DNA from: Psychrobacter glacincola
GTDB lineage: Bacteria; Pseudomonadota; Gammaproteobacteria; Pseudomonadales; Moraxellaceae
Assembly (NCBI GenBank): GCA_001411745.2
Contig: LIQB01000001.1
Coordinates: 310,001-374,000, forward strand
Length of the DNA: 64,000 nucleotides
Reading direction: 5' to 3'
Part shown: positions 8,523 through 16,593 of the stretch, one piece after another
Position numbering within the stretch: the first letter of the stretch is position 1
Layout: each line of letters opens with the position of its first letter
Notes under the pieces: model-generated
What the model was told of the DNA's origin: nothing
Seen by the model: only the letters and a program-made list of their open reading frames with translations
Database searches by the model: none
Translations under genes and position numbers: made by a program

Positions 8523-8703
8523 TGATATTCCCATACTTGTATAGATGTTGAAACCCACACATAATGTTAGGCTCTATTTTACTCAGATTAACTTATAACT
8601 TAGATTTACCATAAAAAAATATCATACTTCTTATGTGAGTAAGTAGTAGCCGATGGATCAATAGAAATCTTGTTCCAACTCAATAACTAGTTAAGCTTCA
8701 GCC

Positions 8704-9552
8704 CTAGTCTTTTGGCTGTAGCTCAACCACTTGCCCGCGTACCCCGATACTGGCATCACTCATCAAACAGACATAGCCTGCCATGATATCTTCAGGTGTT
8801 TTTAGGCTCATAGGACTCTCTCCTGGATAAGCATGGGCGCGCATATTGGTACGAGTGCCACCAGGATTGACACAGTTAAAACGTAAATTAGTCGTATTCT
8901 GCGTCTCTTGGGTAAAGATATCACTCATGCCTTCTACGGCTTGCTTGGACAGCGCATAAGCACCCCAGAACGCGCGAGGATGTGTACCGACCGTGCTAGA
9001 GGTGAAAACAATAGAGCCATTCTCAGCATCTTTAAGTAATGGTAGCAGTGCTTGGGTGAGCATAAACGTCGAGGTAAAGTTCACCTTCATAACTTGTGCA
9101 AAAGTATCGACGTCATACATCTCAAGTGGGGTTAGCTGCCCAAGCATACCTGCGTTGTGCAAGATACCATCGAGCTGACCGACTTCTTTATTAATCAATC
9201 CCTCTAACTGCTGCATCTCAGCATAAGTTGCTCCTTCTAGATTCATCGGTAGCATGGCAGGCTGTTTGCCACCAAGACTTTCAATCTCATCATAAACATA
9301 TTCAAGCTTGCTGCTGGTACGTCCCAATAACAGGACTGTCGCTCCATAACGAGCATAAGTCAGCGCGGCAACGCGGCCGATACCGTCACCTGCCCCCGTG
9401 ACCAAAATAGTCTTACCGTCTAAACAATTGTCAGATGGTACAAAGTTGCGAATATCATTATGAGTTAACGGTTGAGTTAGACTTTGAACGGTTTTCTGGT
9501 GGTCTTGCTGACTAGCTGACTGGTTAATATTGTCACTCATGGCATTGCTCAC
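8704..9552 (-). CDS. yciK: YciK-like short-chain dehydrogenase/reductase
   Basis: A classical SDR: cofactor motif TGAGDGIG (about residues 52-59), the NAG motif in LHNAGMLG, a catalytic Ser in VFTSSTVG and Tyr/Lys in YALSK, and a PGGTRT loop after the active site. The first 40 residues are a polar Gln/Ser/Asn-rich extension beyond the usual family length, so an internal start is possible. An ATG four codons in (9540) is also available. It lies downstream of ubiG and the HAD phosphatase gene in the same direction. The order ubiG-mupP-yciK is also found in Pseudomonas, and that supports the name. The substrate of YciK is unknown. Confidence 0.88.
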   Translation of the reverse strand: MSNAMSDNINQSASQQDHQKTVQSLTQPLTHNDIRNFVPSDNCLDGKTILVTGAGDGIGRVAALTYARYGATVLLLGRTSSKLEYVYDEIESLGGKQPAMLPMNLEGATYAEMQQLEGLINKEVGQLDGILHNAGMLGQLTPLEMYDVDTFAQVMKVNFTSTFMLTQALLPLLKDAENGSIVFTSSTVGTHPRAFWGAYALSKQAVEGMSDIFTQETQNTTNLRFNCVNPGGTRTNMRAHAYPGESPMSLKTPEDIMAGYVCLMSDASIGVRGQVVELQPKD

Positions 9553-9639
9553 TGCTTATCGTTTAATAGTTGGGATGCTAAATATTTATCATGTTTCTTT
9601 AAAAACATAGAGTGTGGCGGACTCGATTTATAATTTTAT

Positions 9640-10350
9640 TTATAAATAGTCAAATTTACCAGAAGAGAGCAACAGTTTATTTAATTGCTCAGGCGTATCA
9701 GTAATATAATCTGCACCCCATTTCTTTAGGTTTTTTTGATCTTCAGGCGGAATATAACCATAAGCAGCTAGAATCGTCGGCATGCCAGCGGCATTACCAG
9801 CTTCGATATCACGGATATGATCGCCAACATAAATCACGCTTTCAGCGGCGCCGCGAGGGATACCAAGCTTCTCTAACGCCGCATACATAGGCTCTGGGTC
9901 AGGCTTTGAGCGAGACACATCATCAGGACAAACCAAAGCAGAACAGCGCCCGTCTAACTGCATCTTTTCTAGTAACTTCTCTGCCAGATAACGCGGCTTG
10001 TTGGTCACAATACCCCATGGCACCCCTTTTTCTTCAAGAGCAGTCAACACATCTTCTAATTCAGCGAACACACAACTATCGACGCATATCTCAGCTTCAT
10101 AATCATCTAAAAACTGTTGGCGAAACTCCTGTAAAGCTTCTTCGCTAACCTCAATTTGATCGTTATGACGTAGCATCAACTGTACCATCGCTGAAGCACC
10201 AGCAGAAACTTGCTCGCGAATTTCTGCTTCAGGGGGTGCTTGCCAATCATTTTCGCGGCTCATTTTACCGATAATACGGACAAAATCAGCAGCCGTATCG
10301 ATTAATGTCCCATCGAGATCAAATAAAACCGCTTTTACAAATTGGCTCAT
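9640..10350 (-). CDS. mupP: HAD-family phosphatase, probably MupP (MurNAc-6-P phosphatase)
   Basis: A 236-aa HAD-superfamily hydrolase of the phosphoglycolate-phosphatase type. Motif I is FDLDGTLIDTA near the N-terminus, motif II is the Thr in GIVTNKPR, and motif III/IV is SKPDPEP with YVGDHIRDIEAG. The start at 10350 puts MSQFVKAVLFDLDG at the N-terminus as in relatives, with AAGAG about 8 bases upstream. The frame extends to 10407 but that part is not homologous-looking. The gene sits between ubiG and yciK. In Pseudomonas aeruginosa the gene in this position encodes MupP, which dephosphorylates N-acetylmuramate-6-phosphate in cell-wall recycling. MupP is therefore the better guess, while phosphoglycolate phosphatase (gph) remains possible. 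Confidence 0.88.
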   Translation of the reverse strand: MSQFVKAVLFDLDGTLIDTAADFVRIIGKMSRENDWQAPPEAEIREQVSAGASAMVQLMLRHNDQIEVSEEALQEFRQQFLDDYEAEICVDSCVFAELEDVLTALEEKGVPWGIVTNKPRYLAEKLLEKMQLDGRCSALVCPDDVSRSKPDPEPMYAALEKLGIPRGAAESVIYVGDHIRDIEAGNAAGMPTILAAYGYIPPEDQKNLKKWGADYITDTPEQLNKLLLSSGKFDYL

Positions 10351-10425
10351 AGTGAATGCTCTTAATATAGATAAGGTGTTGAGTGAAATAGTATGACATG
10401 AAAACAACCAAATACGGCATTCAGC

Positions 10426-11265
10426 TTAAGCCAGTGGCTTGTTTACTGCCATCATGTAATTGACATCGACATTTTGAGCTAACCAATAGCGCTTGGTCAG
10501 CGGATTATAATGCAAGCCAATGATATCTTGACGTGTGAATCCAGCATCAATTGCCATTTTGTCTAGCTCAGCTGGCGTAATAAATTTGGCATAGTCATGA
10601 GTGCCGCGATCGAGCAAGCGCAATACATACTCTGCGCCAACGATGGCAAATAGATATGATTTAGGGTTTCGATTGATCGTCGATAGCACGCATACACCGC
10701 CTGGTGCCAATAGCTCAAAACACGCCTGCACAATCGAGCTGGGATCAGGCACATGTTCGAGCATCTCCATACAAGTCACTACATCAAACTGACCTGCATG
10801 AGTTTTGGCTAATTCTTCTATTGGGATATGCTGATAGCGCAGCGTCTCATGTAAAGCGCTTTGCTCTGCATGCAGCGCTGCCGCTTTTAGGTTTTCGGTA
10901 CCCAAATCAATCCCTGTCACATCCGCACCGCGACGTGCCATAGACTCTGACAATATACCGCCGCCACAGCCGACATCGAGCACTTTTTTTCCAGCCAAGC
11001 CGGTTTCAGCCGTTTTATGAATGTCCGTGTCAGCACTGTCATTTTGATAACTGCGCTTGACGTTTTCTTCTATCCAATTTAAACGCAGTGGATTTATTTC
11101 ATGCAAAGTCGCAAATGCACCCGTCTTACTCCACCATTCGCTTGCCAACTTATTAAACTTGTCGACTTCGCTAGGATCTACATTAATGGCGGTAGGCGTT
11201 GTATCATCAAGACTGCTGTTTGCTTGCTCATTCAAAGAAGGCGAGGAAGATGGAGCTGAGCTCAT
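10426..11265 (-). CDS. ubiG: Ubiquinone biosynthesis O-methyltransferase UbiG
   Basis: UbiG performs both O-methylations of ubiquinone synthesis using S-adenosylmethionine. The SAM-binding motif VLDVGCGGGILSESMA is near residue 95, followed by GADVTGIDLG and the family segment VTCMEMLEHVPDP. The N-terminal EVDKFNKLASEWW and the later STINRNPKSYLFAIVGAEY are typical of UbiG. At 279 aa it is longer than E. coli UbiG (240) because of a polar N-terminal extension of about 30 residues and an insertion after NVKRSYQND. First gene of a probable ubiG-mupP-yciK operon. Confidence 0.96.
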   Translation of the reverse strand: MSSAPSSSPSLNEQANSSLDDTTPTAINVDPSEVDKFNKLASEWWSKTGAFATLHEINPLRLNWIEENVKRSYQNDSADTDIHKTAETGLAGKKVLDVGCGGGILSESMARRGADVTGIDLGTENLKAAALHAEQSALHETLRYQHIPIEELAKTHAGQFDVVTCMEMLEHVPDPSSIVQACFELLAPGGVCVLSTINRNPKSYLFAIVGAEYVLRLLDRGTHDYAKFITPAELDKMAIDAGFTRQDIIGLHYNPLTKRYWLAQNVDVNYMMAVNKPLA

Positions 11266-11714
11266 TGCATTTTTCCTTTATTGTCATTATCGTTATAATC
11301 ATATACAGTGCACAATTATGTACCTAATATTAGCATGAGAGCGGCAGCTTTGTCGTGAGTACATCGTCACCGATTGTGAATACTCTTAGCAAACGTTCAT
11401 ATTTTCTGTACCGTTTTTTTAGAGGATAGATGCTTCAAACAGCTTCAAACCTAAATAATAAAACGCTAAAAAAATTCCAAAAAACACGGTGAAATATGCC
11501 TTAAATAATGTCTCACAGCTTTACAACCATTAGTTAAGAATCGGATTCACAAGCGACCATGTTTTACGTTATTATAGTCGATACGTCGCTATAGTTCGAT
11601 TATACTCGACGCTGTCTCGTTTGGGCACTTTAAAAACCTGTGCGCTATACCCAAAACCATACGATACTAAAACATCTCAACAAACCCGAAGTTTTCACAC
11701 CTCAAGGATAAAGT
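11266..11714. other. Divergent intergenic region between ubiG and dsbA
   Basis: No gene is seen. It should contain the promoters of both divergent units. Around 11572-11612 there are three near-repeats of the word TATAGTCGA (TATAGTCGA, TATAGTTCGA, TATACTCGA). The last bases hold the AAGGA ribosome binding site of dsbA, 6 bases before its ATG. Confidence 0.5.
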
Positions 11715-12335
11715 ATGAAACGTGTCATCACACTGACTGGTCTGGCCATGGCCATTGGACTTGCCACTATGGGCGCACAAGCTGCCGACTATGTCGCCGG
11801 AAAAGACTATCGCGTGCTAGACAATCCAGAAAAAATCAGCGGTGATGCTATCATTGTTCGTGAGTTTTTTTGGTATGGTTGCCCGCATTGTAACGTTCTT
11901 AACCCACATATGGAAAAATGGGCTAAAAACAAAGACAAAGACGTTGCCTTTTTCAAAACGCCAGCAGCGCTTAACCCTGTCTGGGAAGCGAACGCTCGTG
12001 GTTTCTATGCCGCTCAGTTGCTAGGGTTTGAAGACAAGACTCATGACGCGCTATTTGATGCCATTCACAAAGATGGTAAGAAAATCTTTGACCAATCATC
12101 ATTAAGCAAATGGTATGCATCGAAAGGCGTTAATGAGAAGAAATTCAATAGCCTTTATAATTCATTCGCCGTTGGTACGAAAATTGGTCGTTCACAAGCA
12201 GGTGCTAAGCGTTATCAGCTCTCTGGTGTGCCAGCAGTCGTCGTGCAAGGCAAATACGTTGTAACTGGTGAAAGCGCCACTGTACCTAAAGTCGTTGACT
12301 ATTTAGTTGACAAAGTGCGTGCTGAAAAGAAATAA
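11715..12335 (+). CDS. dsbA: Thiol:disulfide interchange protein DsbA
   Basis: A periplasmic oxidant that introduces disulphide bonds into exported proteins. It has a Sec signal peptide with a cleavage site at about A-Q-A (residue 23), a thioredoxin fold with the active site CPHC at residues 56-59 within FFWYGCPHCN, and the cis-proline loop SGVPAVVVQGKY near residue 170. The 206-aa length agrees with the family. AAGGA is 6 bases upstream. It is monocistronic, ending at a strong terminator (12426-12458). CPHC is the standard DsbA dipeptide and gives a strongly oxidising centre. Confidence 0.96.
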   Translation: MKRVITLTGLAMAIGLATMGAQAADYVAGKDYRVLDNPEKISGDAIIVREFFWYGCPHCNVLNPHMEKWAKNKDKDVAFFKTPAALNPVWEANARGFYAAQLLGFEDKTHDALFDAIHKDGKKIFDQSSLSKWYASKGVNEKKFNSLYNSFAVGTKIGRSQAGAKRYQLSGVPAVVVQGKYVVTGESATVPKVVDYLVDKVRAEKK

Positions 12336-12425
12336 GCTAAGCACTAATATAAATTAGGTACCGTTATAAATTAGGGACTAGCATTTATCCACAAGTGTCG
12401 TTTGTACCTAAATGCTCTTACCCAT

Positions 12426-12458
12426 AAAAAAGCCAATCACGTGATGATTGGCTTTTTT
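12426..12458 (+). terminator. dsbA rho-independent terminator
   Basis: Perfect 14-bp arms (AAAAAAGCCAATCA / TGATTGGCTTTTTT) around a CGTGA loop, about 90 bases after the dsbA stop. The A-run on the left also lets it act on minus-strand transcripts. Confidence 0.9.
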
Positions 12459-12481
12459 ATTTGCAGACTACTTTAGTTTAT

Positions 12482-12529
12482 AAGTGGAGATATTGTATAA
12501 ATAATAAGTGGAGATATTGTATAAATAAA
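12482..12529. repeat. Tandem duplication of a 24-bp unit
   Basis: Two adjacent copies (12482-12505 and 12506-12529) of a unit starting AAGTGGAGATATTG match at 23 of 24 positions. They lie between the dsbA terminator and the 3' end of darP, so probably have no coding effect. Useful as a variable-number marker. Confidence 0.85.
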
Positions 12530-12563
12530 TAGTGGTCAAAGTTATTTAGCCGCTATCATCTTA

Positions 12564-13082
12564 TTACTTTTCTTTTTTCAATTGCGACAAAATAGTGACT
12601 TCACGAATATAACTGGCTAAGTCTGCTTTAGACTCTGCCATCAGCTCATCATCTTGGGTATGTTTGGCGTACTCAATCCATAACAGTAATTGATACATAC
12701 TATTTTGTTCAGATGCTTGGTATTGTTTAACGAACTGCTTAAGCGTCCCTTCATCATTAATATTTAAACGCTCAAACCAACTTTCTATTTTTGAGACCTG
12801 TTCTTTAGGGAAAAACGCATCAAATAATGCTTTTACCAATTCGTGGCGGTTTTCTTCACTAATCAGCTTACCAACGCGCTTGGTTTGGCGAATACGAGCA
12901 TTAGCGCTAGTGATATCGGCCAATGCCATGAGTTCTGCCATAAAATAGTCACTGGCTGGCAGATTTTTGAGCTGCTTTTTCGATAAGCTGGCAAGTGGTA
13001 TCGACAACTTCTGCAAACGCTCATGGGCTTTTTTGAGTTCAGTGCGCGAGACGCGCATATCCTGTTCTTTCCAGTCAATCAT
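12564..13082 (-). CDS. darP: Ribosome biogenesis factor DarP (YjgA, DUF615)
   Basis: A 172-aa basic helical protein of the YjgA/DUF615 family, a factor associated with late 50S ribosomal subunit assembly. Family features include SRTELKKAHERLQKL near the start, the LPASD loop before a helix, and RIRQTKRVGKLI followed by a long helical C-terminus. The length agrees with the family (about 180). It is downstream of rapZ in the same direction but separated by an inverted repeat (13119-13167), so it is probably a separate unit. Confidence 0.88.
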   Translation of the reverse strand: MIDWKEQDMRVSRTELKKAHERLQKLSIPLASLSKKQLKNLPASDYFMAELMALADITSANARIRQTKRVGKLISEENRHELVKALFDAFFPKEQVSKIESWFERLNINDEGTLKQFVKQYQASEQNSMYQLLLWIEYAKHTQDDELMAESKADLASYIREVTILSQLKKEK

Positions 13083-13118
13083 AAAAGCTTTCCAAAATAA
13101 TAAATAATAAAATTAACA

Positions 13119-13167
13119 GGGGCATGTCCTCATTTTAGGAATAGTCATAAAAATGAAGATATGCCCC
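13119..13167 (-). terminator. Terminator-like hairpin downstream of rapZ
   Basis: Arms GGGGCATGTCCTCATTTT (13119-13136) and AAAATGAAGATATGCCCC (13150-13167) pair over 18 positions with two G-U type mismatches. Read on the minus strand it comes just after the rapZ stop and is followed by a T-rich stretch. It shares the word TGTCCTCATT with the hairpin after the ompR-like gene. Confidence 0.65.
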
Positions 13168-13182
13168 AGTGTTTACCAATAA

Positions 13183-14148
13183 CTACCAACGATTTTTTTC
13201 ACGATGTTTCGCCAGCACTTTTATACTTTGCGGCATAACATCGGCAAGACGACGTTGTAAATTATCGGTGATGAATACTGAACGATGCTTACCACCAGTA
13301 CAGCCAATAGCCACTGTCACTGTATGGCGGTTATTGTGTAAAAATTCGGGCAACCAACGGGTTAAAAACTTATCTATATCATCAGTCATCTCAGCCACTT
13401 CTGGATAGTCGGCAAAGAATGCAGCAACTTCCGTGTCTAGACCTGTCGAAGTACGCAATTCAGGGTTCCAATGTGGATTCGGTAAAATTCTCACATCAAA
13501 GACAAAATCTGCATCAATAGGACTGCCATATTTAAAGCCAAAAGACAGCAGATTAATCACAATCTGATTGTCCACGCCGACATGTTCACGCAAGCTGTCT
13601 TTCAATTGATGAATATTCAAATTGCTGGTATCAATTCTGATATCGGCATGACCTGCGATAGGCTCTAACAGCTCCACTTCTTTTTTAATCGCGGCAGGTA
13701 GATTAAAAGCAATGTGCTTGGCATTATCACTATCGATATCCTGTGACATCAGCGGATGTACGCGGCGTGTCGCATTAAAACGTGCTATCAAAGTGCTTTC
13801 TTGCGCGGTCACATATACCACTTTTACCGCATGCGCCCCGTATGTTTTTTTTAGGGATGCATGCATCTCTGCAAAGTTGGATAGATCCGCTCGCGGTGTT
13901 CGAATATCAACGCCAAGCGCAATACGACGAATCCCACTTTCATTGACCAGTTTATGCGCAGCATCCGGCAATAAGGATAACGGTAAGTTATCAATAGAAT
14001 AATATCCTAAATCTTCTAAGATATTTAATACTGAGGTTTTACCTGAGCCTGAACGCCCTGATACCACTAGGATACTGAGCTTATCGGTTGCTATTTTACA
14101 CGCTGCCTGCTCAGATTGACTGTTATTTTCACCCTGACTCACATCCAT
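13183..14148 (-). CDS. rapZ: RNase adapter protein RapZ (YvcJ-type P-loop protein)
   Basis: RapZ binds small RNAs and nucleotide-sugar pathway metabolites in E. coli, where it directs RNase E to GlmZ. This 321-aa protein has the Walker A motif GRSGSGKTS (31-39), the YSIDNLP segment that follows it in the family, the ARFNATRRVHPL segment, and a C-terminal domain with SFGFKYG, DVRILPNPHW and the conserved GCTGGKHRSV. It is longer than E. coli RapZ (284) by a polar N-terminal extension and an insertion. In E. coli the gene is near rpoN-ptsN; here it follows panC, so the nitrogen-PTS context is missing. Whether it controls GlmS in this organism is unknown. Confidence 0.95.
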   Translation of the reverse strand: MDVSQGENNSQSEQAACKIATDKLSILVVSGRSGSGKTSVLNILEDLGYYSIDNLPLSLLPDAAHKLVNESGIRRIALGVDIRTPRADLSNFAEMHASLKKTYGAHAVKVVYVTAQESTLIARFNATRRVHPLMSQDIDSDNAKHIAFNLPAAIKKEVELLEPIAGHADIRIDTSNLNIHQLKDSLREHVGVDNQIVINLLSFGFKYGSPIDADFVFDVRILPNPHWNPELRTSTGLDTEVAAFFADYPEVAEMTDDIDKFLTRWLPEFLHNNRHTVTVAIGCTGGKHRSVFITDNLQRRLADVMPQSIKVLAKHREKNRW

Positions 14149-14190
14149 GATTCACCCATTCTAGTCCATTGCATCCTGCAAATTACTATG

Positions 14191-15099
14191 TCACAACGAT
14201 TGATCCACCATCACCAATTGATTGTCTAACAAACGTGCACGTCCTAGCCAAGCAGCGACTAAAATCATCAAACTCTTATTTTCTGCATTAAAAGTTACAG
14301 TATCATTAGTGAGTGACTCTATCGTATCGGTTTTAATGTCTAAATAATCAATAATGAAGCCAGCATCCGTAATACGCTGATGCGTTTCTGCTAGCAACGA
14401 CTGAACAACTTGTTGGCTATGTTCGCCTCTCTCTAACTGCTTTGCTAAATATTGTAGTGCTTGATGGATAACAGGTGCTACCTCACGTTCAGTGGCACTT
14501 AAATATTGGTTACGCGATGAGAGCGCCAAACCATCTGCAGCGCGGACAATAGGTGCCCCTATAATTTCAATGGGATAACTTAAATCACGTACCAATTGCT
14601 TAATAATCGCTAATTGTTGATAATCTTTTTGTCCAAAAACAGCCATATCCGGTTGTACGATATTGAACAGTTTAGAGATGACAATACCAACACCGTCAAA
14701 ATGCCCAGGGCGTGATTGACCACATAATTGAGTGGTAATAGCACCTGCAAGAACGAAAGTCGGCGGCGGTAAGACAGGGTACATCTCTTCAATACTGGGC
14801 GCAAACACATAATCAGTATCGACCGTTGCTAACTTAGCGACATCCTCATCAAGCGTGCGAGGATAACTATCAAAATCCTCTCCCGCGCCAAATTGAGTAG
14901 GGTTAACAAAAATACTAACCACCACGATATCAGCATGTTGCTTGGCTATTTTTACTAATTCAAGATGACCGGCATGCAGATTGCCCATCGTTGGCACTAA
15001 AGCGATGCGCTGTGGGCCATCTTGATTGTCAGTTTTTTGTCCACGATAAGACTGTAAAGCCGTACGCAATGCGGAGATATGATGATGAATGATTGGCAT
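14191..15099 (-). CDS. panC: Pantothenate synthetase
   Basis: Joins pantoate and beta-alanine with ATP to make pantothenate, the vitamin precursor of CoA. It belongs to the HIGH-type nucleotidyltransferases: PTMGNLHAGHLELV near residue 34 includes the HxGH motif. The family segments VSIFVNPTQFGAGEDF, GHFDGVGIVISKLFNIVQPD, FGQKDYQQL and ALSSRNQYLS are all present. At 302 aa it is slightly longer than E. coli PanC (283). It is 41 bases downstream of panB, as expected for a panBC pair, and upstream of rapZ by about 40 bases, so it may be cotranscribed with rapZ. Confidence 0.97.
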   Translation of the reverse strand: MPIIHHHISALRTALQSYRGQKTDNQDGPQRIALVPTMGNLHAGHLELVKIAKQHADIVVVSIFVNPTQFGAGEDFDSYPRTLDEDVAKLATVDTDYVFAPSIEEMYPVLPPPTFVLAGAITTQLCGQSRPGHFDGVGIVISKLFNIVQPDMAVFGQKDYQQLAIIKQLVRDLSYPIEIIGAPIVRAADGLALSSRNQYLSATEREVAPVIHQALQYLAKQLERGEHSQQVVQSLLAETHQRITDAGFIIDYLDIKTDTIESLTNDTVTFNAENKSLMILVAAWLGRARLLDNQLVMVDQSL

Positions 15100-15140
15100 G
15101 GTTAACTATTCTTCTACTGATAATCGTAAAAACTAAAATG

Positions 15141-15941
15141 TTAGCTAAACTGGTGCTGCTCGGTTGGAAAACTGCCTTCACGTACTGACTGCTGGTAAAG
15201 GGCAAATGCGCCTTCGATACTGTGCGTGCTATTACGCTCATCGGTCAAAAAGTCATGAATAAAGCGCGGGACACGGCCGTGTGCCATACCTAGCATGTCA
15301 TGCATGACCAACACTTGACCATCCGTATCCGCACCAGCACCAATACCAATAACTGGCACTGCGACGGCTTCTGTCACTGCTTTTGCAAGCTCAGCAGGTA
15401 CACACTCTAACACTAGCAGCGCAGCACCTGCCGCAACGACTGCTGTCGCATCAGCAAGCAATTTATCAGCCGCTTCACCACCACGACCTTGGATTTTATA
15501 ACCACCAAACACATTGACTGATTGCGGTGTTAATCCTAAATGCACACAAGTAGGCGTCCCTGCTTGCGCCAACGTCGTGATTAAATCGCAAAGCTCACTA
15601 CCACCTTCAATCTTAATCACATGCGCGCCCGCCTGCATCAGCTGGCGACTATTGGCAACTGCTTCTGGTAGGGTGACATAGCTCATAAATGGTAGGTCAG
15701 CCAAAATCAGTGCGTGTTTATTGCTACGGGCAATATTGGCTGTATGATAAGCCATGTCATTGACAGTCACAGGTAACGTTGAGTCATGACCTTGCACCAC
15801 CATACCTAAACTGTCACCTATTAAAATGGTATCAATCTCTGCTTTTTCCATCATGCGTGCAAACATCGAGTCATAGCACGTTAAGCAAGTGAACTTGGTG
15901 CCGTTTTTTTTGAATTTTTTTAAAGTAGATAACGTCGTCAT
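15141..15941 (-). CDS. panB: 3-methyl-2-oxobutanoate hydroxymethyltransferase
   Basis: Catalyses the first committed step of pantothenate synthesis, transferring a hydroxymethyl group from methylene-tetrahydrofolate to 2-oxoisovalerate. Family motifs: FTCLTCYDSMFARMMEKA, ILIGDSLGMVVQGHDSTLPV (Mg and substrate binding), ALILADLPFMSY, VIKIEGG, HLGLTPQSVN, and PVIGIGAGADTDGQVLVMHDMLG. The 266-aa length is standard. It forms an operon with panC. folK, upstream, belongs to folate synthesis, which also supplies the one-carbon donor. Confidence 0.97.
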   Translation of the reverse strand: MTTLSTLKKFKKNGTKFTCLTCYDSMFARMMEKAEIDTILIGDSLGMVVQGHDSTLPVTVNDMAYHTANIARSNKHALILADLPFMSYVTLPEAVANSRQLMQAGAHVIKIEGGSELCDLITTLAQAGTPTCVHLGLTPQSVNVFGGYKIQGRGGEAADKLLADATAVVAAGAALLVLECVPAELAKAVTEAVAVPVIGIGAGADTDGQVLVMHDMLGMAHGRVPRFIHDFLTDERNSTHSIEGAFALYQQSVREGSFPTEQHQFS

Positions 15942-16071
15942 ATGATCCTCGATTAACCTTTAGCTGTCTCTAGCTATTATTCTGATTGTGATCAAAACTT
16001 TTAGCAATCGTTTGTTATAGGTGATTCACCTTAAAAGAGGTAAGCGTTTTCACTCTTTTATAGTAGATTGG

Positions 16072-16593
16072 CTACAGTAATTTTAAGCCTGTCCAATCTT
16101 TGCTAGGCGGATAGTCATCTATCGACTTGCTAGCAATGATAAGCGCTGGAGCTAACTCTCGCAGTGGTAATAAGACAAAATTACGCTCAAACAATCCAGC
16201 GTGCGGTACGGTTAATTGTGGCTCAGTGATTTGCGCCTCACCGTATAACAAAATATCGACATCCAAACTACGCTCACCCCAACGCCGTATTCGTGCACGC
16301 TTAGCCTCTTTTTCTAACTGTTGACAGTAAGCAAGCAACTCAAAAGGCGGCAATATCGTCTCAAACTCAGCGACGGCATTAACAAAATCAGGCTGATCTT
16401 GCGGTCCCATAGGCGCTGAAGCATAAAACGAAGAAACACGAACCGCACGTATTTGCTTATGCTCTTGCATCGCTGCGATTGCCTGCTGCAAATGTTCTAC
16501 TGGTGAACCCAAGTCGTTAGACAAATTGCTACCCAAACCTACGTAGCAGGTTACCCAATTCGCGTTGCCCGCATCATTAGTAATATTAGACAT
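16072..16593 (-). CDS. folK: 6-hydroxymethyl-dihydropterin pyrophosphokinase
   Basis: Transfers pyrophosphate from ATP to hydroxymethyl-dihydropterin in folate synthesis. The motifs are VGLGSNLSND near the N-terminus, SAPMGPQDQPDFVNAV, and the nucleotide-binding RWGERSLDVDILLYG. The chosen ATG at 16593 gives 173 aa with the VGLGSNL motif in its usual place. The longer frame to 16650 would overlap the pcnB tail by more than 60 bases. With this start the overlap is 8 bases, consistent with translational coupling to pcnB, an arrangement also known in E. coli (pcnB-folK). Confidence 0.95.
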   Translation of the reverse strand: MSNITNDAGNANWVTCYVGLGSNLSNDLGSPVEHLQQAIAAMQEHKQIRAVRVSSFYASAPMGPQDQPDFVNAVAEFETILPPFELLAYCQQLEKEAKRARIRRWGERSLDVDILLYGEAQITEPQLTVPHAGLFERNFVLLPLRELAPALIIASKSIDDYPPSKDWTGLKLL

